A stretch of 64,000 nucleotides of DNA from Bacteroides reticulotermitis JCM 10512 (GTDB lineage Bacteria > Bacteroidota > Bacteroidia > Bacteroidales > Bacteroidaceae): positions 1-64,000 of the forward strand of contig NZ_BAIV01000019.1 in the NCBI RefSeq assembly GCF_000517545.1, written 5' to 3'. Positions 29,301 to 37,398 of this stretch are shown here, in pieces. Each line of letters begins with the position of its first letter. Position 1 is the stretch's first letter. The translations under genes were made by a program, and so were the position numbers. Under the pieces are notes generated by a model, which saw only the letters and a program-made list of their open reading frames with translations, had not been told where the DNA came from and did not search any database.

Positions 29301-31670
29301 ATGATGCTTACTATAAAGAGTACTAATAACCCAAGACTTTTTCTTCTTCTTGTTGTAGCAATAACAACCGTTTTTGTTTCTGCCCAGAAAAAGACTCTAC
29401 CTTACAAAGATGCGGCTCTGCCCGTTGAGGCTAGAGTGCAGGACTTGCTCTCCCGAATGACGTTGAAGGAGAAGGTCGGTCAGCTACTTTGTCCTTTAGG
29501 GTGGGAGATGTATGTCATACAGGGCAACCGTGTTCAACCTTCGGATAAGTTTAAACAACTAATCAAAGATCGCAATGCGGGGATGCTTTGGGCTACCTAC
29601 CGCGCCGATCCCTGGACCAAAAAGACCTTGGCCAATGGCCTGACTCCGGCTTTAGCAGCCAAAGCGGGAAATGCCTTACAGAAATATGTAATTGAGAATA
29701 CGCGGTTGGGTATTCCTTTGTTCTTGGCGGAAGAAGCTCCGCATGGGCATATGGCAATTGGGACAACCGTTTTTCCGACCGGAATCGGTATGGCGGCTAC
29801 CTGGTCACCCGATTTATTACAAAAGGCAGGCAGAATAATAGGAGAGGAGATACGATCTCAGGGGGCCCACATAAGTTATGGTCCTGTGCTCGACCTGACG
29901 CGTGATCCTCGTTGGTCGCGAGTCGAAGAAACCTTTGGTGAAGACCCCGTATTAAGCGGAATATTAGGAGCTTCGATGGTGCAGGGGCTGACTAATGGCG
30001 GAGATCTTTCTCTTCCCCATAGTACAGTAGCCACTTTGAAGCACTTTCTGGCTTATGCCGTTCCGGAGAGTGGACAAAATGGAAATCAGGCTGTAGTAGG
30101 CATGCGGGAGCTGCATGAGAGTTTTCTTCCTCCTTTTCAACGCGCGATTGATGCCGGCGCACTCTCGGTTATGACTTCCTATAATTCGATTGACGGCATT
30201 CCTTGTACAGCCAACTCGTATCTGCTGACCGAGCTCTTGCGCAACGAATGGCAGTTTAAGGGATTTGTGGTTTCCGACTTGTATAGCATTGAAGGAATTC
30301 ATGAGAATCACTATGTCGCTTCTTCCGTGGATGAGGCGGCTGTCCAAGCCCTGACTGCAGGAGTCGATATTGATTTGGGAGGCGACGCGTACATAAAACT
30401 CTGTCAGTCTGTAGAAGATCATCGGATCGCTGAGGTTGCTATTGATACGGCTGTTCGCCGAGTCTTGCAGTTGAAGTTTGCTATGGGATTGTTTGAAAAC
30501 CCCTATGTCGACTCTCAAAAAGCTGTAGAGAGCGTTCGTAACGCGGCACATATAGACTGCGCTCGTCAGATGGCACAGGCTTCTGTTACCTTATTGAAGA
30601 ATAAAGCTTCCATCTTGCCTTTAGATAAGAATATACGTAAAGTGGCCGTGGTTGGTCCTAACGCTGATAATCGGTACAATATGTTGGGAGATTACACGGC
30701 TCCGCAGGAGGACAAGAATGTAAAAACCGTATTGGATGGGGTTGTTTCCAAGCTCACTTCTTCGAAGGTCGAATATGTTCGAGGCTGTGCTATTCGGGAT
30801 ACCACAATGAACGAAATAAACGAAGCTGTTGCCGCCGCCCTCCGCTCAGACGTTGTCATTGCGGTGGTTGGTGGTTCCAGTGCACGTGACTTTAAGACCA
30901 CTTACAAGGAAACAGGAGCAGCGGTAACGGATAAGGAACAGCTTAGTGACATGGAATGTGGCGAAGGATTCGATCGGGCTAGTTTATCTCTGCTGGGTCG
31001 GCAGCAAGAATTACTGGAAGCTTTGCAAAAGACCGGCAAGCCTTTGATCGTTATTTATATTGAAGGGCGTCCGTTGAACAAAAATTGGGCAGCCGAGCAT
31101 GCTAATGCACTACTTACAGCCTATTACCCTGGGCAGGAAGGTGGGCTTGCCATTGCTGATGTTTTATTTGGAGACTACAATCCGGCAGGGCGATTGCCTA
31201 TTTCTACGCCGAGATCTGTGGGACAGCTTCCGGTGCATTACAATAAGAAAGCTCCTCTGGTACACAATTATGTAGAAATGCCTGCCACACCTCTCTATTC
31301 CTTTGGTTACGGACTTAGCTATACCACGTTTGAGTATGCGGACTTACGTATTGTTTCGAAAGAAAATGACACAAAAGAAGTATCCTTTAATATCACCAAT
31401 ACAGGGAAATACGATGGTGAGGAGGTGGCGCAGCTCTATCTCCGAGATGAATTTGCGTCTGTTGTGCAACCTCTCAAGCAATTGAAACAGTTTAAGCGCT
31501 TATTCCTGAAACGTGGAGAAACCAAGTCTGTCCGTTTTACGCTTACTAAGGAAGACTTTATGATCATCGACCGGAACTTTAAACGGGTTGTTGAGCCGGG
31601 AAGTTTTCAGGTTATGGTGGGAGCCTCCTCCGATGATATCAAGCTGACTACCCAAATACTCTATCCATAA
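29301..31670 (+). CDS. GH3 beta-glycosidase, secreted
   Basis: 789 residues, signal peptide ending VFVSAQ. The N-terminal barrel has RMTLKEKVGQLL, SYGPVLDLTRDPRWSRVEETFGEDP and LKHFLAY. The nucleophile Asp is in FKGFVVSDLYSIEG. The GH3 C-terminal domain has VTLLKNKASILPLDK and VAVVGPNADN, and a fibronectin III-like domain ends the protein (SFNITNTGKYDGEEVAQLYL). It could act on beta-glucosides, xylosides or N-acetylhexosamines; sequence alone does not decide. Last gene of the locus. Confidence 0.93.
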   Translation: MMLTIKSTNNPRLFLLLVVAITTVFVSAQKKTLPYKDAALPVEARVQDLLSRMTLKEKVGQLLCPLGWEMYVIQGNRVQPSDKFKQLIKDRNAGMLWATYRADPWTKKTLANGLTPALAAKAGNALQKYVIENTRLGIPLFLAEEAPHGHMAIGTTVFPTGIGMAATWSPDLLQKAGRIIGEEIRSQGAHISYGPVLDLTRDPRWSRVEETFGEDPVLSGILGASMVQGLTNGGDLSLPHSTVATLKHFLAYAVPESGQNGNQAVVGMRELHESFLPPFQRAIDAGALSVMTSYNSIDGIPCTANSYLLTELLRNEWQFKGFVVSDLYSIEGIHENHYVASSVDEAAVQALTAGVDIDLGGDAYIKLCQSVEDHRIAEVAIDTAVRRVLQLKFAMGLFENPYVDSQKAVESVRNAAHIDCARQMAQASVTLLKNKASILPLDKNIRKVAVVGPNADNRYNMLGDYTAPQEDKNVKTVLDGVVSKLTSSKVEYVRGCAIRDTTMNEINEAVAAALRSDVVIAVVGGSSARDFKTTYKETGAAVTDKEQLSDMECGEGFDRASLSLLGRQQELLEALQKTGKPLIVIYIEGRPLNKNWAAEHANALLTAYYPGQEGGLAIADVLFGDYNPAGRLPISTPRSVGQLPVHYNKKAPLVHNYVEMPATPLYSFGYGLSYTTFEYADLRIVSKENDTKEVSFNITNTGKYDGEEVAQLYLRDEFASVVQPLKQLKQFKRLFLKRGETKSVRFTLTKEDFMIIDRNFKRVVEPGSFQVMVGASSDDIKLTTQILYP

Positions 31671-32172
31671 TCGGCCTATTTGGCAAAGAAGCAAATAAAT
31701 GAAACTGCGCTAGGGAGCTTCAAAAATATAGTTTCTAATGAGTGGCCGGGTAGCAGCTTACCCGATAGTATGTTACAGCATTAATCCGCAAACTAAGGGG
31801 CTCTTCTTCTGTGCCAAGCCACTGTCACGACTGTGCCAACGCCTTGGCACAACTGTGACATACTGGTGGCACTACTGTGACAACGTGCTGGCACTGCCGT
31901 GACTCTACGTTGGCACGAATAAACAGAGCGGGGGAATCTTGATAAAAGAAACGTTGTTTGTTTTCCGAATGTGGCGTTTGTCTTCAGTTGTGTAGTGAAT
32001 CAACAAACCAATATTGGATAGACGCAACCCCGACACACATTTGCCACAACTTCGAAGCCAGTCATTCCTATCTTTCGACAACAAGACCAAAGACGATTTT
32101 TTATCTCATTTTAGTCATTCTATACTCTTTATGACTGGTTAAAGTACTTGTCATCCGTCAATGCATACTTAC
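31671..32172. other. Non-coding gap with a 22-bp-period array
   Basis: No gene is supported. 31811-31916 holds the repeat array described separately. The remainder (31920-32172) has no ORF resembling known proteins. Confidence 0.6.
31811..31916. repeat. Array of GTGCCA/TGGCAC words with exact 22-bp period
   Basis: GTGCCA occurs at 31811 and 31833; its complement TGGCAC occurs at 31845, 31867, 31889 and 31911. A second word, CTGTGACA, occurs at 31853 and 31875 with a variant at 31897. Every spacing within a word is 22 bp. The orientation flips in the middle, so the array could fold back on itself. Confidence 0.8.
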
Positions 32173-32226
32173 TAATAACGAAAGAGGGAGCTACTTATAA
32201 AAAAGTAGCTCCCTCTTTCGTTATTA
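32173..32226. terminator. Bidirectional terminator, 24-bp perfect stem
   Basis: TAATAACGAAAGAGGGAGC continues to a 24-bp arm exactly complementary to 32203-32226, with a 6-nt loop. It lies 19 bp past the 3' end of the minus-strand dps gene, serving dps and any read-through from the left. Confidence 0.85.
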
Positions 32227-32244
32227 TAGCCTTTGAAAGGCTAA

Positions 32245-32721
32245 TTACTTACTGCTGTAAGCTGTCAGCATCCAAACCGATTTCTCCTGTTCTTTCAGGT
32301 AATCGCTCATCAATGCAACAGTACCTTCATCTTCGGCCTGAGAGGCAATGGCTAAAATCTTGCGTTCCTCTCCAATCAATGTACTCAATGTTTGCAGTAC
32401 ATTCTCCAAAGCCTTTCCACCATTAGTTACCTGATCGACTTCGTTGATGTGGCTCACTTTCAGATAGTCACTAAACTTATTGGAAGGAGTTCCTCCCAGC
32501 ATCAGAATTCGTTCGGCTATTTCGTCGATCTTTTCCGCAACATCATCATACATGGTTTCAAACTGACTGTGGAGTACAAAGAAATCAGATCCTTTAATGT
32601 TCCAGTGGAACCCACGTAGATTTGTGTAATATACTTGGAAGTCTGCCAGTAACTGTTGCAAAGAAACGACTACATTGTTAGCTCCCGATTCATTCAAATG
32701 GATTAAAGATAGAGTTTTCAT
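32245..32721 (-). CDS. dps: Dps family ferritin-like DNA-protection protein
   Basis: 158 residues. Forms a dodecamer that oxidises and stores iron using hydrogen peroxide, protecting DNA. The ferroxidase signature is present: GFHWNIKGSDFFVLHSQFETMYDDVAEKIDEIAERI with its His, Asp and Glu ligands. The promoter at 32768-32799 interlocks with that of the divergent oxyR, so OxyR probably controls dps. Confidence 0.95.
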   Translation of the reverse strand: MKTLSLIHLNESGANNVVVSLQQLLADFQVYYTNLRGFHWNIKGSDFFVLHSQFETMYDDVAEKIDEIAERILMLGGTPSNKFSDYLKVSHINEVDQVTNGGKALENVLQTLSTLIGEERKILAIASQAEDEGTVALMSDYLKEQEKSVWMLTAYSSK

Positions 32722-32767
32722 ATTCTTTTCGTTTTAAAAATTTATATCTGTTTTCTTTTTCGTACGA

Positions 32768-32799
32768 CAAAGTTAAGCAGGAAAAAGCTTTGTGTCAAA
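32768..32799 (-). promoter_or_regulatory. Promoter of dps
   Basis: On the minus strand, -7 box TAACTTTG (32775-32768) and -33 TTTG (32799-32796) with 20 nt between. Leader about 40 nt. It overlaps the oxyR promoter on the other strand. Confidence 0.65.
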
Positions 32800-32818
32800 C
32801 TGAAAATTTCTATCTTTG
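32789..32818 (+). promoter_or_regulatory. Promoter of oxyR
   Basis: -33 TTTG (32789-32792), 18-nt spacer and -7 box TATCTTTG (32811-32818), 36 bp before the ATG. The -33 elements of the two divergent promoters overlap, so one OxyR-bound site could affect both. Confidence 0.7.
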
Positions 32819-32854
32819 CATAGATACAGTCTATAACTAATGCTTTTTTAATAG

Positions 32855-33781
32855 ATGACGATACAACAATTGGAATACATACTGGCTATTGACCAGTTTC
32901 GGCACTTTGCCCGTGCGGCAGAGTACTGTCGGGTTACCCAACCCACCTTGAGTGCGATGGTTCAAAAGTTAGAAGAAGAATTGGACGTAAAGCTGTTCGA
33001 TCGAACGGTGCAGCCGGTTTGTCCGACTGCGATCGGTGAAAAGGTAATAGCCCAAGCCCGCATCATTCTGGGAGAGACTGCACTGGTAAAGGAAATCATA
33101 TGTGAAGAGAAGCAGTCGATGACCGGCACTTTTAGGTTAGCGGTTCTGCCCACGATCGCTCCTTATCTGCTTCCTCGTTTCTTTCCGCAGTTAATGGAAG
33201 AGTACCCCGAACTGGATATCCGCATTACGGAGATGAAAACACACGAGATTCAGCAAGCGTTGCATTCCGGCGATATTGACGCGGGTATCATTGCCAGCTT
33301 GTTAGACGATCGTATGTTGAGCGAAGACACGCTTTTCTATGAACAATTCTATGGATACGTTTCCCGGAAGGATCCGCTGTTTAAGCACGAAGTGATCCGT
33401 AGCTCGGATGTTACCGGTGAACGGTTGTGGTTGTTGGATGAAGGGCATTGTTTTCGTGATCAGTTGGTACGCTTTTGCCAGATGGAAGCAGTGAAGGTTA
33501 GTCAAATGGCTTATCATTTAGGAAGCATGGAGACGTTTATGCGTATGGTGGAGAGTGGGAAAGGAGTTACCTTTATACCCGAACTTGCCGTTTCCCAACT
33601 GACGGAAGTACAACGCGAACTGGTTCGCCCGTTTGCCATACCGCGTCCAACCCGCCAGGTTGTGCTTATAACCAATAAAGATTTTGTGCGGCATACGCTG
33701 TTACAGGTATTGAAAGAACGGGTACAAGCTTCCGTACCCAAAGAGATGATGTCTTTACAGCCTGTTCAGTATCTGCTCTGA
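32855..33781 (+). CDS. oxyR: LysR-type hydrogen peroxide sensor/regulator OxyR
   Basis: 308 residues. The N-terminal winged helix-turn-helix reads MTIQQLEYILAIDQF...QPTLSAMVQKLEEEL. The C-terminal effector domain holds the redox pair in GHCFRDQLVRFC: two cysteines nine residues apart, as in E. coli OxyR (Cys199 and Cys208). It therefore should sense peroxide by disulfide formation. Divergent from dps, a usual target. Stem at 33788-33822 follows. Confidence 0.95.
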   Translation: MTIQQLEYILAIDQFRHFARAAEYCRVTQPTLSAMVQKLEEELDVKLFDRTVQPVCPTAIGEKVIAQARIILGETALVKEIICEEKQSMTGTFRLAVLPTIAPYLLPRFFPQLMEEYPELDIRITEMKTHEIQQALHSGDIDAGIIASLLDDRMLSEDTLFYEQFYGYVSRKDPLFKHEVIRSSDVTGERLWLLDEGHCFRDQLVRFCQMEAVKVSQMAYHLGSMETFMRMVESGKGVTFIPELAVSQLTEVQRELVRPFAIPRPTRQVVLITNKDFVRHTLLQVLKERVQASVPKEMMSLQPVQYLL

Positions 33782-33787
33782 AAAAAG

Positions 33788-33822
33788 AGAAAGGGTTGAC
33801 CGTTTGCCGATCAGCCCTTTCT
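33788..33822 (+). terminator. Terminator after oxyR
   Basis: AGAAAGGGTTGA pairs with TCAGCCCTTTCT (one G-T pair) across an 11-nt loop, a few bases past the oxyR stop. Confidence 0.6.
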
Positions 33823-33887
33823 TCTTCAGTGTAATTATATATTAAGATCTAAGAAAAAAAGTGTAATCCTTTATAAGAAGTACGATG

Positions 33888-34601
33888 CTAAGAGGGGAAG
33901 TTTACAGTAAGGTACTTCTCTCCTTCATAAAGCGTGTTGACACGTATCTTTAGTCCTTTTTTACCTTCCATCTGCGACTCTATCTGATTAAGTTTGAAAG
34001 AGACGTAACCTTCTCCTAGTCGATCGGGAGTGTCGCCTTTCTTGTTATGGCGGAACTCCAACGTGATGTATTCGCTGTCTTCGTTTGACGTAGGAGCTGG
34101 TTCCAAGTTCTTAATAGCTAAATTCAGGAAGTGTTTCTTCTCTGAGTTTTGTGTGCCATAATACTGAAACTCTATAGTTAGGTACTTCAAGTCATTGGTA
34201 ACCCACATATAGGTAATATTGATCTTGTCATTCCCCAGATTCTCCTCTGTATTTTCTCCTTCTCCTAGCGTAACAATTTCCTTAGTTAATATATCTACGA
34301 TTTTCCTGACTTGGATATTATAGTCGTAACCCGCAACCTTTTCTTCAAAGGAATTGAATATCACAAAAGCACGTTGCCCATCTATCGGCTTGTAGTCTCC
34401 GATACTTTTAATATCTCCCGGATACATTTTCTTTCCGTCATCCAGTCCGAAATAAAACTCCGTTCCTTTCGGATCGGGCATCTTAATGGTACTTATGACC
34501 AATGTTTCGGTAGAATCCTTATCGTCATCCAAACACGATTGGACGGTTAATGTGAGTGTGAATATTACAAGTATGTATACACTAAATCTAAGAAACTTCA
34601 T
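33888..34601 (-). CDS. NigD-like lipoprotein
   Basis: 237 residues, signal [16 protein letters not shown] with lipobox TVQSC followed by LDDDKDS, a surface-export-like acidic stretch. The N-terminal OB-like part ([19 protein letters not shown]) and C-terminal beta-sandwich ([26 protein letters not shown]) fit the NigD-like family of Bacteroidales. Function unknown. It diverges from the ECF sigma at 34775. In B. thetaiotaomicron a NigD1 gene neighbours the Das1/Dma1 pair and responds to it (from memory). Confidence 0.8.
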   Translation of the reverse strand: MKFLRFSVYILVIFTLTLTVQSCLDDDKDSTETLVISTIKMPDPKGTEFYFGLDDGKKMYPGDIKSIGDYKPIDGQRAFVIFNSFEEKVAGYDYNIQVRKIVDILTKEIVTLGEGENTEENLGNDKINITYMWVTNDLKYLTIEFQYYGTQNSEKKHFLNLAIKNLEPAPTSNEDSEYITLEFRHNKKGDTPDRLGEGYVSFKLNQIESQMEGKKGLKIRVNTLYEGEKYLTVNFPS

Positions 34602-34729
34602 ATGTTATTGGTTTTGATATTAAAGCTTTGTTTCGTACTTGAGAAATACGAAAAGAATTAAATTATTGCGTTCGTGACTGTTAAAGAAACAAAAGCTATC
34701 GAAGAGTTGTTCTGTCTATGCAGTATTTC

Positions 34730-34737
34730 TATCTTTG
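34730..34737 (+). promoter_or_regulatory. -7 box of the sigma/anti-sigma operon
   Basis: TATCTTTG, 38 bp before the chosen sigma start at 34775. An upstream start at 34718 would lie before this box and is therefore unlikely. Confidence 0.6.
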
Positions 34738-34774
34738 CTGCATTTATTTAGGTAAACACGTGTACAGGAAAAGA

Positions 34775-35323
34775 ATGGAAGAATTTGAGTTGTCGGAACA
34801 ATGCAGGCTGGGGAATAATCAAGCCCGCAAAGAACTGTATGAACAATATGCGGGGCGTATGCTTGGGGTATGTCTTCGCTATGCGGGCAACCGAGATACA
34901 GCCGAAGATTGGCTTCACGATGGATTTCTCAAAATCTTTGATTCATTCGACAAGTTTACATGGCGTGGTGAGGGGTCCTTACGGGCATGGATGGAGCGCG
35001 TTATGATCAATACGGCTTTGCAATATCTGCGTAAGAATGATGTAATGAATCTATCGAATCCTTTAGAAGAAGTACCCGATACATACGAAGAACCCGATGC
35101 TATGGAAGTCGAGACGATTCCCCAAAAAGTGCTTATGCAGTTCATCGATGAACTGCCTCCGGGCTACCGCACTGTGTTTAACCTTTATGTATTTGAAGAG
35201 AAATCTCATAAGGAGATAGCAGACCTTTTAGGTATTAATGAAAAATCGTCCGCTTCACAGCTATTTAGGGCGAAGAAGGTATTAGCAAACAAAGTAAAAG
35301 AGTGGATAATGAATAATGGATAG
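34775..35323 (+). CDS. ECF sigma factor (Das-type)
   Basis: 182 residues from ATG 34775 (MEEFELSEQC). Region 2: NQARKELYEQYAGRMLGVCLRYAGNRDTAEDWLHDGFLKIF; region 4: ELPPGYRTVFNLYVFEEKSHKEIADLLGINEKSSASQLFRAKKVL. Its stop overlaps the start of the next gene by 8 bp, so the two are translationally coupled. That partner looks like its membrane-bound anti-sigma. Together with the NigD-like neighbour, the arrangement matches Das1/Dma1 of B. thetaiotaomicron, a system reported to control outer-membrane vesicle formation. Confidence 0.9.
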   Translation: MEEFELSEQCRLGNNQARKELYEQYAGRMLGVCLRYAGNRDTAEDWLHDGFLKIFDSFDKFTWRGEGSLRAWMERVMINTALQYLRKNDVMNLSNPLEEVPDTYEEPDAMEVETIPQKVLMQFIDELPPGYRTVFNLYVFEEKSHKEIADLLGINEKSSASQLFRAKKVLANKVKEWIMNNG

Positions 35324-36578
35324 CAGAGATATGAAAGATAGAGAATTATGGATGGATAAGCTAAAGGAGAAGTTCGAGAATCATTCCGAACCGATCCCCG
35401 CTTCCGGTTGGGAACGACTGGAACAGGAACTTAGTCCTCCGGTAGAAAAAAAGATATATCCTTATCGCAAATGGATTGTAGCTGCTGCGGCTGTGATTGT
35501 ACTGGCTTTAGTCTCGTCAGTCAGTCTCTATTTCTTAGGAACACCCGCTGCAGATGAAATACGTCATTTCTCATCCCCTGCAGTGGCCTCTACGCCGAAT
35601 GAAATGCCGGGAGTGAGACAACCCGATGCAGAAGGAATAGATGTGGAACCACTTACCCGTCCGGTTGTGCCAATAAAACATCAACGACTGGCAAAGGCTG
35701 AAAATATAATTTCGATTCCTACACCCCTGCAGGAGTTGGAGAGGGGAGAAGAAACGAAGGAGACACCCAAGGTGGTTGAGAAACAGGAATCAACGGAAAA
35801 GCAGCTATTGGTTGAGGAAAAACAAAATGAATCAGAAGTAGATGTGAAACCTCAAAAGCAACCACGTCGTCCATCCGGAAAAGACAAATTGCATATTCCG
35901 ATAGAAAAGAAACCAACAAAGAAAGGAAAATGGGCAATGGGGCTTTCAGTCGGAAACTCCGGTGCAACTAATACGGAACTCGGAAGTGGAGTCCCTCCCT
36001 ATATGTCGCGCTTGAGCATGACTGCGGTGACTAACGGAATAACTATTCCAAACGATCAGACTCTGGTCTTTGATGATGGGATACCTTATTTGCGATACGC
36101 TAAAGAAGTGATGAATATCGAACACCATCAGCCAATCTCGGTCGGGTTCTCCGTTCGTAAAAACCTGAAAAAGGGATTCTCCATCGAAACCGGATTGACT
36201 TATACGTTGCTTTCTTCGGATGTGGAGTTGGCCGATGATAAACAGAACATTGAACAGAAGTTGCATTACCTCGGTATTCCTTTGCGAGCTAACTGGAACT
36301 TTCTGGATAAGAAACTCGTAACTCTATATGTAACCGGTGGAGGTATGGTAGAGAAATGTATATACGGCAAGTTAGGAAGCGAAAAAGAAACGGTAAAACC
36401 CTTGCAGTTCTCCGTATCGGGAGGTGTGGGTGCTCAGTTAAATGCGACTAAACGTCTCGGAGTTTATGTTGAACCCGGAGTAGCTTATTACTTTAAGGAT
36501 GGTTCGGACGTGGAAACAATACGTAAAGAAAACCCGTTCAACTTCAATATACAAGCAGGTATTCGCTTTACCTATTAA
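35316..36578 (+). CDS. Dual-membrane-spanning anti-sigma factor with outer-membrane barrel (Dma-type)
   Basis: 420 residues in four parts: a cytoplasmic anti-sigma segment (about 1-45, PIPASGWERLEQEL), one inner-membrane helix (about 49-69, WIVAAAAVIVLALVSSVSLYFL), a ~140-residue charged Pro/Glu/Lys-rich periplasmic linker, and a C-terminal PorT-like beta-barrel (about 205-420) that ends FNFNIQAGIRFTY with a terminal aromatic. One chain thus appears to reach from cytoplasm to outer membrane, the hallmark of the Dma family, able to pass an outer-membrane signal straight to the sigma factor. Confidence 0.85.
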   Translation: MDSRDMKDRELWMDKLKEKFENHSEPIPASGWERLEQELSPPVEKKIYPYRKWIVAAAAVIVLALVSSVSLYFLGTPAADEIRHFSSPAVASTPNEMPGVRQPDAEGIDVEPLTRPVVPIKHQRLAKAENIISIPTPLQELERGEETKETPKVVEKQESTEKQLLVEEKQNESEVDVKPQKQPRRPSGKDKLHIPIEKKPTKKGKWAMGLSVGNSGATNTELGSGVPPYMSRLSMTAVTNGITIPNDQTLVFDDGIPYLRYAKEVMNIEHHQPISVGFSVRKNLKKGFSIETGLTYTLLSSDVELADDKQNIEQKLHYLGIPLRANWNFLDKKLVTLYVTGGGMVEKCIYGKLGSEKETVKPLQFSVSGGVGAQLNATKRLGVYVEPGVAYYFKDGSDVETIRKENPFNFNIQAGIRFTY

Positions 36579-36593
36579 TATAGATACAATATA

Positions 36594-36645
36594 AAAAGAA
36601 ACGTCGTTGCTTAAACTTACTAGTTCGAGCAACGACGTTTCTTTT
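36594..36645. terminator. Bidirectional terminator, 18-bp perfect stem
   Basis: AAAAGAAACGTCGTTGCT pairs perfectly with 36628-36645, T-rich on both strands. It lies between the convergent anti-sigma and pflA genes. Confidence 0.85.
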
Positions 36646-36656
36646 ATATAAGTATC

Positions 36657-37385
36657 TCAATTGATTTGTACCTGCCGGAAGTATTCCCGGAGAATTCCGG
36701 CGGCTTTTTCAAGTTGTTCAGGTGTATTTTCTTTCACTTCTTTCAGGATGTACTGCTTTTCCATAGCCTCATACTTGTGAACGCCCAACGTGTGATAAGG
36801 AAGAAGCTCTACGCGCTGAATCATCTTGTAATTCCCCAAGCTTTCTCCCAGTTGACGGAGGTCTTCTTCAAAATCACTGTAGCCGGGTACAAGCACATAA
36901 CGTAACCAGAAAGGCTTTTCATGCTCCTCCAACCAAGCGGCTGTGCGAAGCGTTTGCTCATTTCCTTTTCCTGTCAGGGCTTGATGACGGACGGTATTAA
37001 ACTCTTTGACATCCAATAACACCAAATCAATAAGTCCCAGAAGTTCTTTCACATCCTGGTTCCAGATTCCTCCATTGCTATCCAGGCAAGTGTGTATACC
37101 TTTTTCTTTCAACTCGCGAACTAACGGTACTAATGCTTTCGCCTGAAACGTAGGTTCCCCTCCGGAGAAAGTAATTCCTCCGCGCTTCCCAAAGAAAGGA
37201 CGCTGACTCATAGCCATACGGATAATCTCTTCGGGTGGGGTCAGGGTTCCTCCTTTGCTTGCTATTGTGTCAGGATTGGCACAATACAAACAACGGAAAT
37301 TGCATCCTTGAAGAAAAACGACGAGCCGTAAGCCCGGCCCGTCGAATGTTCCCATACTTTCGTACGAGTGAACTTTTATCATCAT
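36657..37385 (-). CDS. pflA: Pyruvate formate-lyase activating enzyme
   Basis: Radical SAM enzyme that installs the glycyl radical in PflB under anaerobic conditions. 242 residues. The 4Fe-4S motif is GCNFRCLYCANPDT (C-x3-C-x2-C). SAM-binding features GGITFSGGEPTFQ and CLDSNGG follow. It lies 13 bp after pflB on the same strand, forming a two-gene operon. Confidence 0.95.
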   Translation of the reverse strand: MMIKVHSYESMGTFDGPGLRLVVFLQGCNFRCLYCANPDTIASKGGTLTPPEEIIRMAMSQRPFFGKRGGITFSGGEPTFQAKALVPLVRELKEKGIHTCLDSNGGIWNQDVKELLGLIDLVLLDVKEFNTVRHQALTGKGNEQTLRTAAWLEEHEKPFWLRYVLVPGYSDFEEDLRQLGESLGNYKMIQRVELLPYHTLGVHKYEAMEKQYILKEVKENTPEQLEKAAGILREYFRQVQIN

Positions 37386-37398
37386 ATATAAATTCGAT

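Noticed and set aside
31811..31916. CRISPR array
   Set aside because: 22-bp period leaves no spacers; words switch orientation.
34718..34774. Upstream start for the second ECF sigma
   Set aside because: Precedes the -7 box, so it would not be in the transcript.
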